DNA of 64,000 nucleotides, taken from assembly GCF_020707265.1 (NCBI RefSeq), contig NZ_JAJFEQ010000006.1:62001-126000 (forward strand), read 5' to 3'. Both the position numbers and the translations under genes were made by a program. The stretch comes from Massilia sp. IC2-477 (GTDB taxonomy: Bacteria; Pseudomonadota; Gammaproteobacteria; Burkholderiales; Burkholderiaceae_D). The notes beneath the pieces were generated by a model that saw nothing but the letters and a program-made list of their open reading frames with translations, did not search any database and had not been told where the DNA came from. Below are positions 61,831 to 64,000 of this stretch, in pieces (position 1 is the first letter of the stretch; the number at the start of each line of letters is the position of its first letter).

Positions 61831-62636
61831 GGTCGCATCTTCCTGAACACTTCCGCCGTGTCGGGACGTACGCTGCGCCAGATGGCGAAGGCTTCGGCCG
61901 CCTGTTCGATCAGCATGCCCAGGCCATCGCGCACGCTGGCGCCGGCTTGGGAGGCGAATTCCATGAACACGGTCGGCTGGCTGCCGTACATCATGTCCAG
62001 CGCCAGGGCGCCCGGGCCGAACACAGTGGGCGAGAGCGGCGGCAGCTCGCCCGCCAGGCTGCTCGCGCTGGCGTTGATGACGATGTCGAAGCTGCCGTCG
62101 ACGCTCGCGAAGCCCATGCCGCTGACCGGCACGGCGTAATTGCCGAAGTCGCGGGCCAGCGCTTCGGCGGTGGCCACGGTGCGGTTGGCGATCACGATCT
62201 CGCGCGGGCCCTGCTGGATCAGGGGCAGCAGCGCGCCGCGCGCGGCGCCGCCGGCGCCCAGCAGCAGCACGCGTTTGCCGGCGATGGCGACGCCCGCATT
62301 GCGGGTGATGTCGGCCACCAGGCCCGGGCCGTCGGTATTGTCGCCGACGATCTCGCCGTTCGCGAACACCAGCGTGTTGACGGCGCCGGCGGCGCCGGCG
62401 CGTTCTTCCAGGCGGGTGCAGACGCGCGCCGCCTCGAGCTTGAACGGCAGCGTGACGTTGGCGCCGCGGTAGCCGTCCGCCACCAGCTGTTTCACTGTCG
62501 CGGCGAAGCCGTCGAGCGGCGCCAGGCAGCGTTCGTAGACCAGGTCCTGGCCGGTCTGGCGCGCGTAGACCGGGTGGATCTCCGGGGACTTGCTGTGGGC
62601 GATCGGGTTGCCGATCACGCAGTACTTATCTGTCAT
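61827..62636 (-). CDS. aroE: Shikimate dehydrogenase
   Basis: A 269-residue NADPH enzyme of the shikimate pathway. CVIGNPIAHSKSPEIH binds shikimate, Lys66 in GANVTLPFKLEA and Asp102 in GDNTDGPGLV form the catalytic pair, and VLLLGAGGAARGAL is the dinucleotide fold. RNLVA-type NRT (VIANRTVATAEAL) marks NADP preference. It lies 6 bp after the TonB-family gene and overlaps mtgA. Confidence 0.95.
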   Translation of the reverse strand: MTDKYCVIGNPIAHSKSPEIHPVYARQTGQDLVYERCLAPLDGFAATVKQLVADGYRGANVTLPFKLEAARVCTRLEERAGAAGAVNTLVFANGEIVGDNTDGPGLVADITRNAGVAIAGKRVLLLGAGGAARGALLPLIQQGPREIVIANRTVATAEALARDFGNYAVPVSGMGFASVDGSFDIVINASASSLAGELPPLSPTVFGPGALALDMMYGSQPTVFMEFASQAGASVRDGLGMLIEQAAEAFAIWRSVRPDTAEVFRKMRP

Positions 62637-62642
62637 GTTTGC

Positions 62643-63527
62643 TCATCCTGCGTCGCCTCGCAATTCGGTCTGCATCTTTTCTTCGCGCGTGAACCGGAAG
62701 CGCGTGATCACTTCCCACAGGTCGTCCTTGCCGCGGGTGCGCATGTTGGCCGGGAAGCTCCCGAAGGGCGCGGCCTGGCGCACGATGCGCAGCGCGGCGG
62801 CGTCGAGCGCGCGGTTGCCCGAGCTCTGCTCGACGCGCGGGCCGCCATCCTTCATGTAGATGGTCCCGTCCTGGAACACCGGGATGTAGACCACCAGCTC
62901 GCCGTACAGCTTCTGGCCGCTCTGCTGCGGGAAGTTGAGGGTGCCGACTTCCTCGATCCGCTTCTGCATCTCTTTATAGTAGAGCGCATAGCCGACCTGG
63001 CGCGTGCTGGGCGTGATCTGGGTGCGCTTGGGCCGCTTGTTCTGGTCTTCGATGCGCTCGATCACCTCGGCCGCGCTGCGCGAGATGGCGCGGCTGGTGT
63101 CCAGCGCGTCACTGCCGGTGCGGGTCGGGTCGGGCTTGTCCTGCTCGGTCTTGGGCGGCGCGTTGAAGGCGGAGCCGCGCACGCGGGTCAGGACGTTCTG
63201 CTGTTGCTGTTCCAGTTCGGCGATGCGGCGCTGCAGGGCCTTGATGCTTTCGCCGTTCTCCGTTTTGCGCAGGTCGGGCAGCGGCGAGCGCGCGCGTCCC
63301 GCATCGGCGGTGCCGCCGCCTTCCAGGTTGGCCTGGGCCAGGGCGTCGGCTTTTACCGGGGCGTTCGCATGCTTGGCGTTGACGAGGATGACTTCGAGCC
63401 CGGGATCGGCCGGCTGCTGGCGAAAGGCGTCCGGCGCGGCGAAACGGATCGCCAGCAGCGCCGCGTGCGCGAGCACGGACACGCCAAGGGCGATCATCAG
63501 GGGGCGGTTATCTTGCAAATACTTCAC
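62643..63527 (-). CDS. TonB-family energy transducer protein
   Basis: A 294-residue protein starting at GTG 63527. A single N-terminal helix (LMIALGVSVLAHAALLAIRF) anchors it. A coiled segment (ALQRRIAELEQQQQNVLTRV) spans the periplasm. The C-terminal domain (about 185-285) contains GELVVYIPVFQDGTIYM and ALDAAALRIVRQAAPFGSFP, matching the TonB/TolA C-terminal fold. It could energise outer-membrane receptors, though the Pro-rich linker of classical TonB is replaced by the coiled segment. Its gene neighbours are aroE and the RNB gene, not ExbBD. Confidence 0.88.
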   Translation of the reverse strand: MKYLQDNRPLMIALGVSVLAHAALLAIRFAAPDAFRQQPADPGLEVILVNAKHANAPVKADALAQANLEGGGTADAGRARSPLPDLRKTENGESIKALQRRIAELEQQQQNVLTRVRGSAFNAPPKTEQDKPDPTRTGSDALDTSRAISRSAAEVIERIEDQNKRPKRTQITPSTRQVGYALYYKEMQKRIEEVGTLNFPQQSGQKLYGELVVYIPVFQDGTIYMKDGGPRVEQSSGNRALDAAALRIVRQAAPFGSFPANMRTRGKDDLWEVITRFRFTREEKMQTELRGDAG

Positions 63528-63601
63528 TGCGCGTGCCCGGGGCGGGCGGTTGGGTCAGGGATGGGGCATTCTAACCTGCAACGGCAGCGTGTGGTGGGGT
63601 T

Positions 63602-63732
63602 GTAGGGGTGTTCCAGTCCAGTGGACTGGAACACGGATTCCGCCCACGCGGTGGTAGTTATCGGGTGAATAACTGTTCGGGATGATCTTGCAGCCGGTTG
63701 ACCGCGTGGGCGGGAGGACCCGCCCACCCTAC
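63602..63732. repeat. GTAGGGTG palindromic element, copy 7
   Basis: A 131-bp element whose left end reads GTAGGGGTG. The left hairpin GTGTTCCAGTCC/GGACTGGAACAC has a 12-bp perfect stem unlike any other copy. The right hairpin is GGGCGGG/CCCGCCC. The core carries GATGATCTTGC. It lies 4 bp beyond the RNB gene stop, between that gene and the TonB-family gene. Confidence 0.88.
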
Positions 63733-63736
63733 GATA

Positions 63737-64000
63737 TCAGGCCGTGCCGGCGTTTGCCGGGACCTCCACGCCTTCTTCCGTCGTGACCGCGGCAACAACA
63801 CCCTCCGCTTCCACCACTTCCGCCAGCGCCGCTTCCCCGGTATCGCCCTCTTCCTCTTCTTCCAGCCCGATCGAGGCATCCGGCGCCACCGCCGCCACCT
63901 CGAGCAGGCGCGCTTCCAGCGACAGGTCGACTTCGTCCCAGCGCACAATATCCAGTTTCACCTGCGCGCCTCTGGCCACCTGCGGCATGCCGGCCAGGCG
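63737..64000 (-). CDS. RNB-family exoribonuclease, C-terminal fragment (cut by window edge)
   Basis: The frame is open through base 64000, so only the last 87 residues are present. The segment ARGAQVKLDIVRWDEVDLSL, followed by EARLLEV, resembles the C-terminal S1-like end of RNase II-type (RNB) proteins that commonly precede tonB/aroE/mtgA in betaproteobacteria. It ends in an acidic low-complexity tail (EEEEEGDTGEAALAEVVEAE). Identification is supported by position as much as by sequence. Confidence 0.6.
   Translation of the reverse strand, partial: RLAGMPQVARGAQVKLDIVRWDEVDLSLEARLLEVAAVAPDASIGLEEEEEGDTGEAALAEVVEAEGVVAAVTTEEGVEVPANAGTA

Noticed and set aside
1..64000. CRISPR arrays, tRNA or rRNA genes, prophage and integron sites
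   Set aside because: No regularly spaced repeats, conserved rRNA segments, tRNA folds, integrases or phage structural genes were found on reading the window.

Overview
The window reads as chromosome from a high-GC betaproteobacterium of the Oxalobacteraceae, most likely Massilia or a close relative. This rests on protein resemblance and gene order: miaB-phoH-ybeY-corC-lnt, glyQ-glyS-gmhB-plsC, yqgE-ruvX-pyrR-pyrB-pyrC' and pilGHIJ-chpA with a rubredoxin gene. GC content was judged by eye. No rRNA, tRNA, CRISPR array, prophage or replication origin was seen.

Layout. 1-5 kb holds a leftward acyl-CoA cluster (SCP-x-type thiolase, acyl-CoA dehydrogenase, alpha-methylacyl-CoA racemase-like protein, start of a DUF445 protein) facing a TetR regulator across a clear palindromic operator. 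5-13 kb holds a CPA2 antiporter, a divergent FtsH-like membrane protease, a small PEP-CTERM-like exported protein, a DUF1697 protein, a GST, an HDOD pair and a lambda-repressor-like HTH protein. 13.6-25.4 kb is housekeeping: tRNA modification, ribosome/RNA maturation, lipoprotein acylation, glycyl-tRNA synthetase, heptose and phospholipid enzymes. 25.5-31 kb is envelope sugar chemistry (waaA, waaC, phosphomannomutase, a WecA/MraY-type transferase) plus an H-NS protein. 31-41 kb holds apaH, ilvD, a DUF6624 protein, the pyrimidine cluster with a dihydroorotase homologue lacking its metal ligands, ruvX, algH and a photolyase. 41.4-50.2 kb is the complete leftward Pil-Chp chemosensory operon for type IV pili. 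50.4-56.3 kb holds rubredoxin, a ThiD-like kinase, hemL, and a Fur-type iron uptake pair. 56.4-57.4 kb is one intact IS1595-like element with terminal inverted repeats and an 8-bp target duplication. 57.5-64 kb holds a large PPC/DUF4214 protein, corA, mtgA, aroE, a TonB-family protein and the end of an RNB-type nuclease.

The most unusual signal is a family of seven dispersed palindromic elements of 101-135 bp (starts near 16542, 19180, 24762, 32023, 41277, 50320 and 63602). Each begins GTAGGGTG or a close variant and ends with its complement. Just inside each end is a hairpin whose stem differs between copies yet stays self-complementary. Several copies abut or enter genes, and their terminal TAG acts as a stop codon. 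A second, unrelated palindromic element lies at 38805-38924.
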